64,000 nucleotides of DNA. It comes from Tyzzerella sp. (lineage in GTDB: Bacteria > Bacillota > Clostridia > Lachnospirales > Lachnospiraceae). Position 1 is the stretch's first letter, and each line of letters opens with the position of its first letter. Location: positions 27,164-91,163 of the forward strand of contig JAFTWA010000002.1 of assembly GCA_017465565.1 (NCBI GenBank), read 5' to 3'. Made by a program: the position numbers and the translations under genes. The notes beneath the pieces are model-generated. The model saw only the letters and a list, made by a program, of their open reading frames with translations. It did no database searches and was not told the DNA's origin. This document shows, piece after piece, positions 24,166 through 33,977 of the stretch.

Positions 24166-25872
24166 ATGAAGAATAAATTAAAAAGGTTAGGATGTGCAGT
24201 ATTGGCAATCTGCATGTTGACAGTAAGCCAGATGGCAATAGTGCTGGCGGCAGATACCGTTCAGGGAGTAGTAGATTTTGGAGATGGCGATGCAAGCATT
24301 ACCATTCAGGGAAATGGGGGACAAAGTCTTGCAGGAAAGAAATGGAAGCTTCACAGACTTTTTGATGTGGAAAATTCCGTGGAGCTAGAATCGGTGCAAT
24401 ACACATTTAACGAAAGCTATAAGGCTAGCTTGCAGAAAGTGGTTGCGGGGAAATTAAATCCAAACAAAGAAGCGGATGCAGTGACAGAATATGAAGTGAT
24501 TGACTATATACAAAGTCTGAATGCCCATGTGGCAGAAGGGGCGCAGGCAGAGCAGGAGCTGGAGGGAGCCTACAGCGATTACCGCTACTTTATTGAAGAA
24601 GTGGCAGCACAGTTAAAGGCAGATGGAGTGAATGGGGAGACTGTAAATGTAACGGACACAACGGCAGATAATACGGTGGTGTTAAAAGGGCTTCCATATG
24701 GATATTATATCATCGAAGATGTGACAGAGGTGCAGGACAAGCACACAGCGGCTTCCCTCTGCATTGTGACCACGGCAAATCCGGAAACGTCTATGAATGT
24801 GAAATCCGATTATCCAACAGTAACAAAGAAGATTCAGGAGGACGATGGGACAATCGGATGGAATGACATCGCTGATTTTGAGATTGGACAGACTGTGCCA
24901 TACAAATATGAATCTACGCTTCCGGACATGAATGGATACGACACCTATTATTATGCATGGCACGACATCATGGACGAAGCTTTGACTTTGCAGGAGGATT
25001 CGGCCAGGATTATGATTTCTGGAACTGTGGATGGTCAAGAGAAGATTTATCAATTATCAGAGGAGGAATTTTCTTTGGTGACAGCGCCAGAAAATGGAGT
25101 TACATTCCAAATCCAGATTAGTGATATTAAGAAGATTGTGGATAGAGAATTTCCACAGTTTAATAATCTTTCAGAAAATGTTTATGGGCAGAAAGTGACT
25201 GTTACATATAATGCAGTATTAAACGAAAAGGCAGCAGAAGGTACGGGGAGACCTGGATTTGAAAATGATGTGAGACTGGAATTTTCAAATAATCCAAATG
25301 GGACAGGGGCAGGACAGACCGGTTTTACACCTTGGGATACGGTTGTTTGCTTCACTTATCGTGTGGAGGGCGTGAAAGTAAATAGTAATGGTAAGACTTT
25401 GGCAAATGCCAAATTCAAGCTTTACTACGATGAGGAATGTACAAAAGAGGTCTTTGTAAAAACCATGGAGGGTGGATACTATGTCATTCACACCGATTCT
25501 GTAGAGTCACAAAATGCAGAAGATGCAGCAAGCATCTGTTCTGATACTTCCGGTGTATTCAAAATTTACGGGTTAGATGGCGGCACCTATTATTTGAAGG
25601 AGACAGAGGCTCCGGCTGGATACAGACCTATTTTGGATGCAATTAAAATCGAAATATCACCTTCCTTCCCGGAAGACAGAAATTCTTATGTGAAAGGGGA
25701 AGGTGCGACGGAAGCCGTGCTTGTGAAAGATGGATCGATTGCAATTTCGGTAGTTAATGAAATTGGGAAGAAGCTTCCAATTACTGGTTCCTATTTGATG
25801 CCGATTTTATTTGCAGCTGGAGCGGTATGCATTATCGCAGGAATGAAACTTGGAAAAAAGAAATATGAATAA
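24166..25872 (+). CDS. LPXTG major pilin (backbone subunit)
   Basis: A 568-residue SpaH/EbpB-type pilin with a signal peptide (1-29, ending VLAAD), three domains and a C-terminal LPITG signal, membrane span and KKKYE tail. The sequence SDYPTVTKK near residue 220-228 resembles the pilin motif (YPK-type) whose lysine is joined to the next subunit by sortase. A C-terminal Cna_B domain holds the E-box YYLKETEAPAGY (about 485-496). The sortase gene overlaps its 3' end by 8 bases. Size, motif and place in the operon all fit the pilus shaft. Confidence 0.88.
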   Translation: MKNKLKRLGCAVLAICMLTVSQMAIVLAADTVQGVVDFGDGDASITIQGNGGQSLAGKKWKLHRLFDVENSVELESVQYTFNESYKASLQKVVAGKLNPNKEADAVTEYEVIDYIQSLNAHVAEGAQAEQELEGAYSDYRYFIEEVAAQLKADGVNGETVNVTDTTADNTVVLKGLPYGYYIIEDVTEVQDKHTAASLCIVTTANPETSMNVKSDYPTVTKKIQEDDGTIGWNDIADFEIGQTVPYKYESTLPDMNGYDTYYYAWHDIMDEALTLQEDSARIMISGTVDGQEKIYQLSEEEFSLVTAPENGVTFQIQISDIKKIVDREFPQFNNLSENVYGQKVTVTYNAVLNEKAAEGTGRPGFENDVRLEFSNNPNGTGAGQTGFTPWDTVVCFTYRVEGVKVNSNGKTLANAKFKLYYDEECTKEVFVKTMEGGYYVIHTDSVESQNAEDAASICSDTSGVFKIYGLDGGTYYLKETEAPAGYRPILDAIKIEISPSFPEDRNSYVKGEGATEAVLVKDGSIAISVVNEIGKKLPITGSYLMPILFAAGAVCIIAGMKLGKKKYE

Positions 25873-26662
25873 AATATTTTTTGCGATAGGAATCCTGTGC
25901 TTTCTAGTTCCGTTTGGCTTACAGGCAATTGATGGAGAGGAGCAAAAGCATGTGATAGAGACTTATGAAACGGAATTAAAACTTTGCGGGATGGAAGAGA
26001 TTGCGGCTTGCATGGAAAACGCGGAAAAATACAATCAAAAGCTCTATGAATTACAGACAGCAGCAGTTGGAACGGCTCCAGAATATGCAGACTTCGACAT
26101 GGATTACAAAGCACAGCTGAGTTTGTCAGATACGGGAGTCATGGGGCATGTTCAGATTCCAAAGCTTGATTTGAAGCTTCCTCTTTACCACGGAACAGAT
26201 AAGGAGATACTGGCAAACGGCGTGGGACATTTGGAAGGAAGCAGTCTCCCAATTGGCGGCATCAATAGTCACTCGGTGCTCACAGGGCACCGGGGACTGC
26301 CAAGCGCCGAGCTTTTTACAAGATTAGATGAAATGGAACAGGGGGATACCTTTTTCCTTCTCGTATGTAATCAGACTATGGCATATCAGGTTGTGAGAAT
26401 TCGAGTGGTAAAGCCAGAAGATGTCAGTGCAATCAAAATTGAAGCGGACAAAGACCTTGTTTCGCTGGTTACATGCACTCCCTATGGTATTAATACCCAT
26501 CGTCTGATTGTGACAGGAGAACGTATAGAACTAGAAGATGAGGCAATTGAAGCTATAAAGCTGGAAGAAAGCCCAGAAAAAGAAACGACATATTGGCTTC
26601 TGATTCCTATTGTGATTTTGGTTGTCATAGTGATAGTAATTGTCAGAAAGAGGTGCAGATGA
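25865..26662 (+). CDS. srtC: Class C sortase (pilin polymerase)
   Basis: A 265-residue transpeptidase that joins pilin subunits through their LPXTG signals. The catalytic residues are His142 in LTGHRGLPSA, Cys204 in TCTPYGINTHR and Arg213. There is a membrane span at each end, as in class C enzymes; the second is the long valine- and isoleucine-rich stretch before RKRCR. The usual DPW/DPF lid motif ahead of the core is not evident (the region reads MDYKAQLSLSDTG). The ATG at 25865 overlaps the pilin stop and has only a weak GGAAAAAAG site, so translation is probably coupled. Confidence 0.9.
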   Translation: MNKIFFAIGILCFLVPFGLQAIDGEEQKHVIETYETELKLCGMEEIAACMENAEKYNQKLYELQTAAVGTAPEYADFDMDYKAQLSLSDTGVMGHVQIPKLDLKLPLYHGTDKEILANGVGHLEGSSLPIGGINSHSVLTGHRGLPSAELFTRLDEMEQGDTFFLLVCNQTMAYQVVRIRVVKPEDVSAIKIEADKDLVSLVTCTPYGINTHRLIVTGERIELEDEAIEAIKLEESPEKETTYWLLIPIVILVVIVIVIVRKRCR

Positions 26663-27240
26663 AAAGATACATAGTCATGTTAATTATAGTGCTGTTTGGC
26701 ACATATACACTATATGCGAATGCAGAGGAAGGCAGTGTGGAAATTACAATGCCGGAGGAAGCAGTGATCAGCTTCGCATATGCAAAGGTAGCTGATGTTG
26801 AAAATGGAAGCTATGTCCTAAAAGAAGAGTACAAGGAAAGTGGAGTGGATTTGAATCAACTGGGCAGTGCAAAGGAAATGGAAGAAGCGATACAAAGGCT
26901 CCAGCAGTTTCATACAAAAGAAAATTTTGTTCAGACAGGTGAATCGGGGAATGTAAAAATTCCGGATTTGGAAGAAGGTGTATATCTGATTGAGAGTCTT
27001 TCAAGTGATGAGTATCAGATATCACCAATGCTAGTCGCAGTGCCGGCATGGGATGTGGAAGCGGGAGAAATGTCTTATGATATTTCGGTTACGCCAAAAA
27101 TGGAAAAGATTCCCAAAAGCGTGCAAACGGGAGATGGCAGCAATACAAATATTTTTTCAGTCTTTTTTGTTGTTTCGTTAATAATTGTCGCAATATTGTC
27201 TTGCCAGAAGTATTTTACATGTGGTAGAATATCAGAATAA
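26659..27240 (+). CDS. Small pilus-associated protein with QTGD-type sorting signal
   Basis: A 193-residue secreted protein overlapping the sortase stop by 4 bases (ATGA). It has a signal peptide (1-22, ending NAEEG), one immunoglobulin-like pilin domain ([13 protein letters not shown] ... GVYLIESL), and the ending [10 protein letters not shown] followed by a membrane span and a short tail. The QTGD text replaces LPXTG. Similar (K/Q)TGD signals occur in Clostridia pilin-like proteins. It is probably the cell-wall base or a minor subunit; that is inferred from size and position. Confidence 0.75.
   Translation: MKRYIVMLIIVLFGTYTLYANAEEGSVEITMPEEAVISFAYAKVADVENGSYVLKEEYKESGVDLNQLGSAKEMEEAIQRLQQFHTKENFVQTGESGNVKIPDLEEGVYLIESLSSDEYQISPMLVAVPAWDVEAGEMSYDISVTPKMEKIPKSVQTGDGSNTNIFSVFFVVSLIIVAILSCQKYFTCGRISE
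27201..27230 (+). promoter_or_regulatory. Promoter of leuCD
   Basis: TTGCCA, 18 bases, TAGAAT with an extended TG (TGGTAGAAT). It lies inside the last codons of the pilus gene, so leuCD need not depend on pilus transcription. Confidence 0.65.
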
Positions 27241-27266
27241 TATTCGAAACAAGGGAGGATCTAACA

Positions 27267-28541
27267 ATGGGAATGACAATGACACAGAAAATCCTCGCTG
27301 CACACGCAGGATTAGATTCAGTTGCCCCAGGGCAATTGATTGAAGCAAAGTTAGATGTTGTTATGGCGAATGATATTACAGGTCCTATGGCGGTGCCTGT
27401 ATTTAACAAAATGGCAGATAAGGTATTTGATAAAGATAAAGTAGTTTTAGTGCCAGACCATTTCACACCAAACAAAGATATCAAATCGGCAGAGAACTCA
27501 AAATCAATTCGTGAGTTTTCAAAATGCCAGTGCCTCAAGCACTATTTTGAAATTGGACAAATGGGAATCGAGCATGCAATTCTTCCTGAAAAAGGAATCG
27601 TAGTTGCAGGCGAATGTATTATCGGGGCAGACTCCCATACTTGTACATATGGAGCCCTTGGAGCGTTCTCGACAGGTGTAGGTACAACCGACATCGCAAC
27701 TGGAATGGCGACAGGTGAATTATGGTTTAAGGTTCCAAGTGCAATCAAATTCGTGCTTACAGGAAAACCAGGCAAATATGTAAGTGGTAAAGATATTATT
27801 TTACATATTATTGGACGTATCGGTGTAGACGGTGCATTATACAAATCTATGGAATTCGTTGGTGATGGTATCCAGTATCTTTCTATGGACGACCGTTTCA
27901 CAATGGCGAATATGGCAATTGAAGCTGGTGCTAAGAATGGCATCTTCCCAGTAGACGAAAAAGCAGAAAATTACATGAAAGAACACTCTGACAAAGAGTA
28001 TAAGATTTATACAGCAGATGATGATGCAGAGTATGATGATGTAGTGGAAGTGGATTTATCGCAGGTAAGACCAACAGTGGCATTCCCGCACTTACCAGGA
28101 AATGCAAAGACAATCGATGAAGTAGAAGCCATGGAACCAATCAAGATTGACCAGGTTGTTATTGGTTCTTGTACAAATGGAAGAATGGAAGATATGCGAC
28201 GTGCTGCAGCAGTCCTGAAAGGACATAAGGTTCATCCAGATGTTCGCGTGATGGTAATTCCAGCAACACAGAAGATTTACTTACAATGTATTGAAGAAGG
28301 CATTGTTACTACATTTATTGAAGCAGGATGTGCATTCAACACACCAAGCTGCGGACCTTGTATGGGTGGACACATGGGTGTTATGGCAGCAGGAGAAAAA
28401 TGTGTATCTACTACAAACCGTAACTTTGTAGGAAGAATGGGGCACGTAGATTCACTCATTTACCTTGCATCTCCAGAAGTGGCAGCAGCAAGTGCAATCG
28501 CAGGATGCATTGCAAATCCAGAGAAAGTAGGTGACAGATAA
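27267..28541 (+). CDS. leuC: 3-isopropylmalate dehydratase large subunit
   Basis: The aconitase-like subunit that isomerises isopropylmalate in leucine synthesis. The three iron-sulfur cysteines are Cys302 (GSCTNGR), Cys362 and Cys365 (SCGPCMGG). [13 protein letters not shown] and GVGTTDIA are also present. At 424 residues it is of the short LeuC/HacA type typical of Clostridia and archaea, not the about 466-residue E. coli type. GGGAGG precedes the start. leuD begins on the last base of the stop codon (TAATG). Confidence 0.96.
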   Translation: MGMTMTQKILAAHAGLDSVAPGQLIEAKLDVVMANDITGPMAVPVFNKMADKVFDKDKVVLVPDHFTPNKDIKSAENSKSIREFSKCQCLKHYFEIGQMGIEHAILPEKGIVVAGECIIGADSHTCTYGALGAFSTGVGTTDIATGMATGELWFKVPSAIKFVLTGKPGKYVSGKDIILHIIGRIGVDGALYKSMEFVGDGIQYLSMDDRFTMANMAIEAGAKNGIFPVDEKAENYMKEHSDKEYKIYTADDDAEYDDVVEVDLSQVRPTVAFPHLPGNAKTIDEVEAMEPIKIDQVVIGSCTNGRMEDMRRAAAVLKGHKVHPDVRVMVIPATQKIYLQCIEEGIVTTFIEAGCAFNTPSCGPCMGGHMGVMAAGEKCVSTTNRNFVGRMGHVDSLIYLASPEVAAASAIAGCIANPEKVGDR

Positions 28542-29032
28542 TGAAAGCATTAGGACACGTTTTTAAATATGGTGACAACGTTGATACAGACGTAATCATT
28601 CCAGCTAGATATCTGAATTCTTTTGATGGAAAAGAACTGGCAAGCCATGCGATGGTTGACATTGACCCGGAGTTTGCTAAAAAAGTTCAGCCAGGAGACC
28701 TTATTGTTGCAAATAAGAATTTTGGATGTGGTTCTTCCAGAGAGCATGCGCCACTTTGTTTGAAAGAAGCAGGGGTTAGCTGTGTTATTGCAGAAACATT
28801 TGCGAGAATCTTTTACCGCAATGCAATTAATATTGGTCTTCCGATTATTGAATGCCCAGAAGCGGCAAGGGGTATTGAAGCGGGGGATGAAGTGGAAGTG
28901 GATTTTGACAGTGGTAAAATCTATAACCGAACAAAAGGAACCGAGTTCCAGGGTCAGGCGTTCCCAGAATTTATGCAAAAATTAATTGCAGCAGGCGGAT
29001 TGGTAAATTATACAAACAATAAGAGAAAATAA
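28541..29032 (+). CDS. leuD: 3-isopropylmalate dehydratase small subunit
   Basis: A 163-residue swivel-domain partner of LeuC. Family marks are [14 protein letters not shown] (about 14-27), [14 protein letters not shown] (about 60-73), which reaches into the active site, and [18 protein letters not shown]. It overlaps leuC by one base, giving coupled translation and equal amounts of both subunits. A terminator follows directly. Confidence 0.96.
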   Translation: MKALGHVFKYGDNVDTDVIIPARYLNSFDGKELASHAMVDIDPEFAKKVQPGDLIVANKNFGCGSSREHAPLCLKEAGVSCVIAETFARIFYRNAINIGLPIIECPEAARGIEAGDEVEVDFDSGKIYNRTKGTEFQGQAFPEFMQKLIAAGGLVNYTNNKRK

Positions 29033-29040
29033 TTTTTTTG

Positions 29041-29078
29041 AAAAAGGATGCTGTAATTTAAACAGTATCCTTTTTTTT
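29041..29078 (+). terminator. Terminator after leuD
   Basis: AAGGATGCTGT pairs with ACAGTATCCTT (one wobble), followed by eight T. A TATAAT at 29094 just downstream is the likely -10 box of the next operon. Confidence 0.9.
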
Positions 29079-29131
29079 CTTGAAAGATTGTGTTATAATG
29101 TGGCAATTATAAGGATTTTAGGAGGAATGAC

Positions 29132-30418
29132 ATGAGTCAGGGAGCTAACAAAGGAAGGGCTATTGCCCTGCTTCCCATTGGAGTGTTTTTAGTAATTTTC
29201 CTGGGTTCAGGAATTATAATGAACGATTTCTATGCGATGCCTGCAATTGTAGCATTCTTGATTGCCTTAGCAGTCGCATTTATACAAAACCGCAGCTTAT
29301 CATTTGATGATAAAATTAAAGTAATTGCAAAGGGAGTAGGAGAAGAGAATATTATTACCATGAGTCTTATTTTCTTATGTGCAGGAGCATTCTCTGGTGC
29401 AGTTACAGCAGCAGGAGGGGTAGACAGTACCGTTAACTTTGGACTTTCTATTATGCCATCAAGTATTGCGGTAGTAGGTTTATTTGTAGTTGGATGTTTT
29501 ATTTCAGTTTCCATGGGAACATCCATGGGAACAATTGCAGCGCTTGCACCAATTGCGGCAGGCATCAGTGAGAAGACTGGATTTGCCATGGCGGTCTGTA
29601 TCGGCGCGGTAGTATGCGGAGCCATGTTTGGGGATAACTTGTCGATGATTTCAGACACTACAATTGCAGCAGTTAAAACGCAAGGCTGTGAGATGAAGGA
29701 TAAGTTTAAAGCGAACTTTTTCATCGTACTTCCAGCAGCACTTATCACAATTATCATTTTCCTGGTAATTACAAGCGGAAGCAGCTTTGAAATAGAAGAG
29801 AGTCTTACATACAATGTGTTGCAGATTTTACCATATATTGTTGTACTTGTTGGTGCTTTGATTGGTATTAACGTATTTATCGTGTTAATTGGTGGAACTG
29901 TATTATCTTTAATTGTAGGTATTGCAACAGGAACAATTGCAGTGTCAGATATGTTTACCGTTGTAGGTGACGGTGTAACAGGTATGTACGATATTACCGT
30001 TGTTTCTATTGTGGTAGCATGTATTGTTTCACTTGTAAAAGAATATGGCGGCATTCAATTTATTCTGGACTTAATTCGTTCGAAAATCAAAGGACGAAAG
30101 GGTGCAGAGATGGGAATTGCAGGACTTGCTTTAATGGTAGACTGCTGTACAGCGAATAACACAGTGGCTATCGTAATGGCTGGCCCAATTGCGAAAGAAA
30201 TTTCAGATGAATTTGGTGTAGACCCGAAGCGGTCAGCATCCCTTCTCGATATCTTCGCATCCGTAGGGCAAGGCATTATTCCATATGGAGCGCAATTATT
30301 ATCAGCAGCTACATTAACAGGATTGACACCATTTGCAATTATGCCATATTTATATTATCCAATTTTAATGGCAATCAGCGCAGTATGCGTTATCTTACTT
30401 AGGAAAGAGGGAAAATAA
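29132..30418 (+). CDS. Na+/H+ antiporter family protein (NhaC-like)
   Basis: A 428-residue inner membrane transporter with about eleven hydrophobic spans. The text SVSMGTSMGTIAALAPIAAGI (first half) and GAMFGDNLSMISDTTIAA (about 163-180) matches the NhaC/YqkI-MleN group of Na+/H+ or substrate/proton antiporters. A second-half copy, VDCCTANNTVAIVMAGPIA, lies near residue 335. The substrate is not readable. Only one base separates its stop from the thrC start, so it is cotranscribed with threonine synthase; a link to amino acid balance is possible but unproven. Confidence 0.85.
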   Translation: MSQGANKGRAIALLPIGVFLVIFLGSGIIMNDFYAMPAIVAFLIALAVAFIQNRSLSFDDKIKVIAKGVGEENIITMSLIFLCAGAFSGAVTAAGGVDSTVNFGLSIMPSSIAVVGLFVVGCFISVSMGTSMGTIAALAPIAAGISEKTGFAMAVCIGAVVCGAMFGDNLSMISDTTIAAVKTQGCEMKDKFKANFFIVLPAALITIIIFLVITSGSSFEIEESLTYNVLQILPYIVVLVGALIGINVFIVLIGGTVLSLIVGIATGTIAVSDMFTVVGDGVTGMYDITVVSIVVACIVSLVKEYGGIQFILDLIRSKIKGRKGAEMGIAGLALMVDCCTANNTVAIVMAGPIAKEISDEFGVDPKRSASLLDIFASVGQGIIPYGAQLLSAATLTGLTPFAIMPYLYYPILMAISAVCVILLRKEGK

Positions 30419-30419
30419 G

Positions 30420-31907
30420 ATGGAATTATTATATAAGAGTACAAGAAATGCAGAAAAAACAGTGACAGCTTCCGAAGCAATTTTAAAAGGACTTGCAGAT
30501 GATGGGGGCTTATTTGTGCCAGTCAGCATTCCAACATTGGATGTGACATTAGAGGAATTAAAGGAAATGTCATACCAGGAAACAGCGTATGAGGTTATGA
30601 AAAAGTTCCTCACAGATTTTACAGAGGAAGAATTGAAGGATTGTATTGCAAAAGCATATGATTCAAAATTTGATACAGAGGAGATTGCGCCGCTTGCAAA
30701 AGCAGACGGTACATATTATCTGGAATTATTCCACGGTGCAACGATCGCATTCAAGGATATGGCGTTATCAATCCTGCCACATCTTCTTACTACTTCTGCA
30801 AAGAAGAACCATGTAAAAAATGAAATCGTGATTCTGACAGCAACTTCAGGTGATACAGGAAAGGCTGCACTTGCAGGGTTTGCGGATGTAGAGGGAACAA
30901 AGATTATTGTTTTCTATCCAAAGAACGGTGTAAGCAAGGTACAGGAACTCCAGATGGTAACACAGAAGGGGGCAAATACGACCGTTGTTGCAATTCACGG
31001 CAATTTTGACTGTGCACAGAGCGGCGTGAAAGCTATTTTCGAAAATAAAGAGCTGGCAAAAGAGCTGGATGCGGCTGGCTATCAATTTTCATCAGCGAAC
31101 TCAATCAATATTGGGCGTTTAGTTCCACAGATTGTTTATTATGTATATGCATATGCAAAATTATTGCAGAATGAAGAAATTGCAGCTGGGGAGGAAATTA
31201 ACGTAGTTGTTCCAACCGGTAACTTTGGAAATATTCTTGCAGCTTATTTTGCAAAACATATGGGTATTCCAATTGATAAGCTTATCTGTGCATCAAATGA
31301 GAACAAGGTGTTATTCGATTTCTTCCAGACAGGAACTTATGATAAGAACAGGGAATTTATTTTAACGAATTCTCCATCTATGGATATTCTTATTTCAAGC
31401 AATCTGGAACGACTGATATATTTTATCGCGGGCTGTGACGCTGGGAAAAACAGTGAACTTATGAAGGCCCTGAAAGAAAAAGGTGTGTATGGGCTTACTG
31501 AGGATATGAAAGCAAATCTTTTTGATTTCGCAGCAGGATATGCGACAGAAGCAGAAGTAAGGGAAATGATTGCAGACATTTATAAGAAAACAGGGTATGT
31601 AATCGACACACACACAGCTGTTGCCGCAAAAGTGTGCAAAGCATATCAGGAAGAAAGCAAGGATACAAAGAAGACGGTAATTGCATCTACAGCAAGTCCA
31701 TACAAATTTGCAAGAAGCGTTATGACATCTATCGATGAGAAATATGATGCGTTGGAAGAATTTGATTTAATTGACGAACTCCAAAAAGTATCATGTGTGG
31801 ATATGCCAAATGCGATTAAAGAAATCAAAGACGCAGAGATTCTTCACACGAGAGAATGCGATGCAGATAAAATGGAAGCAACTGTAAAAGAGATTTTGAA
31901 AGTCTAA
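30420..31907 (+). CDS. thrC: Threonine synthase
   Basis: A 495-residue pyridoxal-phosphate enzyme that turns phosphohomoserine into threonine. The cofactor lysine is in HGATIAFKDMALS (about residue 105-117), and the substrate region is LTATSGDTGKAAL. The length and the early YKSTRNAEKTVTASEAILKG text fit the long form found in Clostridia, E. coli and fungi. GAGGG in the end of the antiporter gene serves as ribosome site. No strong terminator follows before the pckA promoter. Confidence 0.96.
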   Translation: MELLYKSTRNAEKTVTASEAILKGLADDGGLFVPVSIPTLDVTLEELKEMSYQETAYEVMKKFLTDFTEEELKDCIAKAYDSKFDTEEIAPLAKADGTYYLELFHGATIAFKDMALSILPHLLTTSAKKNHVKNEIVILTATSGDTGKAALAGFADVEGTKIIVFYPKNGVSKVQELQMVTQKGANTTVVAIHGNFDCAQSGVKAIFENKELAKELDAAGYQFSSANSINIGRLVPQIVYYVYAYAKLLQNEEIAAGEEINVVVPTGNFGNILAAYFAKHMGIPIDKLICASNENKVLFDFFQTGTYDKNREFILTNSPSMDILISSNLERLIYFIAGCDAGKNSELMKALKEKGVYGLTEDMKANLFDFAAGYATEAEVREMIADIYKKTGYVIDTHTAVAAKVCKAYQEESKDTKKTVIASTASPYKFARSVMTSIDEKYDALEEFDLIDELQKVSCVDMPNAIKEIKDAEILHTRECDADKMEATVKEILKV

Positions 31908-31952
31908 ATATTAGTTATAGATATATCTTATAAAAATATTTTTGTGAAAATA

Positions 31953-31982
31953 TTGACGAAGACGACTTGCATACTGTATAAT
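31953..31982 (+). promoter_or_regulatory. Promoter of pckA
   Basis: TTGACG, 18 bases, TATAAT, 50 bases before the pckA start. Confidence 0.75.
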
Positions 31983-32032
31983 GGGCGATAATTAGTGATT
32001 TACAAAAAAACAAAGAAAGAGGTTGATGAGAA

Positions 32033-33637
32033 ATGTCACAAATTAATTTAGAAAAGTATGGTATTACTGGAACTACTGAAATCGTATACAACCCTTCTTA
32101 TGAAGTATTATTCGAAGAAGAAACAAAAGAAGGCTTAGTAGGTTACGAAGTAGGCCAAGAAAGTGAACTCGGTGCTGTTAACGTAATGACAGGTATTTAT
32201 ACTGGTCGTTCTCCTAAAGATAAATATATCGTTATGGATGAAAACTCTAAAGATACAGTATGGTGGACAACAGATGAATATAAAAATGATAACCACCCAA
32301 TTTCAGAAGATGTATGGGCTGAGTTAAAAGCTCTTGCACAAAAAGAACTTTCTAACAAGAGATTATTCGTAGTTGATGCATTCTGTGGTGCTAACGCTGA
32401 TACAAGAATGGCAATCCGTTTCATCGTAGAAGTTGCTTGGCAAGCACATTTCGTAAAGAACATGTTCATCCAACCAACAGAAGCAGAACTTGCAAACTTT
32501 GAACCAGATTTTGTTATCTACAATGCTTCAAAAGCAAAAGTTGAAAACTACAAAGAATTAGGTCTTAATTCAGAAACAGCTGTAGCATTCAACATCACAA
32601 GCAAAGAACAAGTTATCATTAACACATGGTACGGCGGAGAAATGAAAAAAGGTATGTTCTCTATGATGAACTACTACTTACCATTAAAAGGTATTGCTTC
32701 AATGCACTGTTCAGCAAACACAGATATGAACGGTGAAAATACAGCTATTTTCTTCGGCCTTTCAGGAACAGGTAAGACAACATTATCTACAGACCCTAAA
32801 CGTCTTCTTATCGGTGATGACGAACACGGCTGGGATGATGATGGTGTATTCAACTTCGAAGGTGGATGCTACGCAAAAGTTATTAACCTTGATAAAGAAT
32901 CAGAACCAGACATCTACAATGCAATCAAACGTAACGCATTATTAGAAAACGTTACATTAGATGCAGAAGGTAAGATTGATTTCGCTGATGGAAGCGTTAC
33001 AGAAAATACTCGTGTATCTTACCCAATCAATCATATTGAAAACATCGTTCGTCCAGTGTCAGCAGCACCAGCAGCTAAGAATGTAATCTTCCTTTCAGCT
33101 GATGCATTTGGAGTACTTCCTCCAGTTTCAATCTTGACACCAGAACAAACAAAATACTACTTCTTATCTGGATTCACAGCAAAACTTGCTGGTACAGAAC
33201 GTGGTATTACAGAACCAACACCTACATTCTCAGCATGCTTCGGTCAAGCATTCTTAGAATTACATCCAACAAAATATGCTGAAGAATTAGTTAAGAAAAT
33301 GGAAGCTAATGGTTCAAAAGCATACTTAGTAAACACAGGATGGAATGGTACAGGAAAACGTATCTCAATCAAAGATACACGTGGTATCATCGATGCAATC
33401 CTTGATGGATCAATTGAAAAAGCTGATACAAAATCTATTCCATACTTCAACTTTGAAGTACCAACAGAACTTCCAGGAGTAGACACAAATATTCTTGACC
33501 CACGTAATACATATGCTGATGCAGCTGAATGGGAAGTAAAAGCAAAAGACCTTGCAGGACGTTTTGTTAAGAACTTTGCTAAATACACAACAAATGAAGC
33601 TGGTAAAGCATTAGTAGAAGCAGGTCCACAATTATAA
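32033..33637 (+). CDS. pckA: ATP-dependent phosphoenolpyruvate carboxykinase
   Basis: Interconverts oxaloacetate plus ATP and phosphoenolpyruvate plus CO2; in gut fermenters it often runs in the carboxylating direction. The 534-residue protein has [14 protein letters not shown] (about 53-66), [12 protein letters not shown], the metal-binding [17 protein letters not shown] region and the P-loop GLSGTGKTT (242-250). Its codon choice is strongly biased (mostly AAA, GAA, ACA, CCA), as expected for a highly expressed gene. AGAGG precedes the ATG. Three short repeats and a terminator follow it. Confidence 0.97.
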   Translation: MSQINLEKYGITGTTEIVYNPSYEVLFEEETKEGLVGYEVGQESELGAVNVMTGIYTGRSPKDKYIVMDENSKDTVWWTTDEYKNDNHPISEDVWAELKALAQKELSNKRLFVVDAFCGANADTRMAIRFIVEVAWQAHFVKNMFIQPTEAELANFEPDFVIYNASKAKVENYKELGLNSETAVAFNITSKEQVIINTWYGGEMKKGMFSMMNYYLPLKGIASMHCSANTDMNGENTAIFFGLSGTGKTTLSTDPKRLLIGDDEHGWDDDGVFNFEGGCYAKVINLDKESEPDIYNAIKRNALLENVTLDAEGKIDFADGSVTENTRVSYPINHIENIVRPVSAAPAAKNVIFLSADAFGVLPPVSILTPEQTKYYFLSGFTAKLAGTERGITEPTPTFSACFGQAFLELHPTKYAEELVKKMEANGSKAYLVNTGWNGTGKRISIKDTRGIIDAILDGSIEKADTKSIPYFNFEVPTELPGVDTNILDPRNTYADAAEWEVKAKDLAGRFVKNFAKYTTNEAGKALVEAGPQL

Positions 33638-33653
33638 TTTTTAGCTTGAATTG

Positions 33654-33760
33654 GCGCTCCATTTGGTGGGGATTTCATTTGTAGTTTAGAATAGTGTTCC
33701 GCTTGGTGGAAATTCCATATGTGGCTTAAAAAGTGCTTCGCTTGGTGGAAATTCCATATG
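33654..33760 (+). repeat. Three short tandem repeats in the pckA 3' region
   Basis: Units of about 39-40 bases begin near 33654, 33694 and 33733. The last two share 22 identical bases, including GCTTGGTGGAAATTCCATATG less one base at the end; the first is diverged (ATTTGGTGGGGATTTCATTTG). Each core holds the small palindrome TGGAAATTCCA. There is no spacer diversity like that of CRISPR. The rest of 33825-33977 holds only a weak fruK promoter candidate (TAAAAT at 33914). Confidence 0.75.
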
Positions 33761-33771
33761 GAAAAAATTGT

Positions 33772-33826
33772 GCTCTCAGGCCCCAGTTATTTAAGAAAAG
33801 CGGGGCCTGGGAGTTTGTTTTTTGTG
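33772..33826 (+). terminator. Terminator after pckA
   Basis: CTCTCAGGCCCC pairs with GGGGCCTGGGAG (one wobble) across a 17-base loop, followed by TTTGTTTTTTG. Confidence 0.88.
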
Positions 33827-33977
33827 TATATGGAAAATAAAGCGCGAAAATGGGCATTTTTGAGTATTTTTGGGGCTTGGGATAACATTTTTTTTGTATA
33901 GGCCCCGATGTGATAAAATTTGTGAATAGTTTTATGTAAATAAATCTAATTTAATTAGTAAGAATGGTGGAAAAGGT

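Noticed and set aside
29230-30054. A 274-codon minus-strand frame opposite the NhaC-like gene
   Set aside because: Low-complexity Thr/Ile/Pro-rich text mirrors the transporter's codons; no start signals or family match.
33654-33760. Short tandem repeats as a CRISPR array
   Set aside because: Only three units, imperfect, with no variable spacers and no cas genes in the window.
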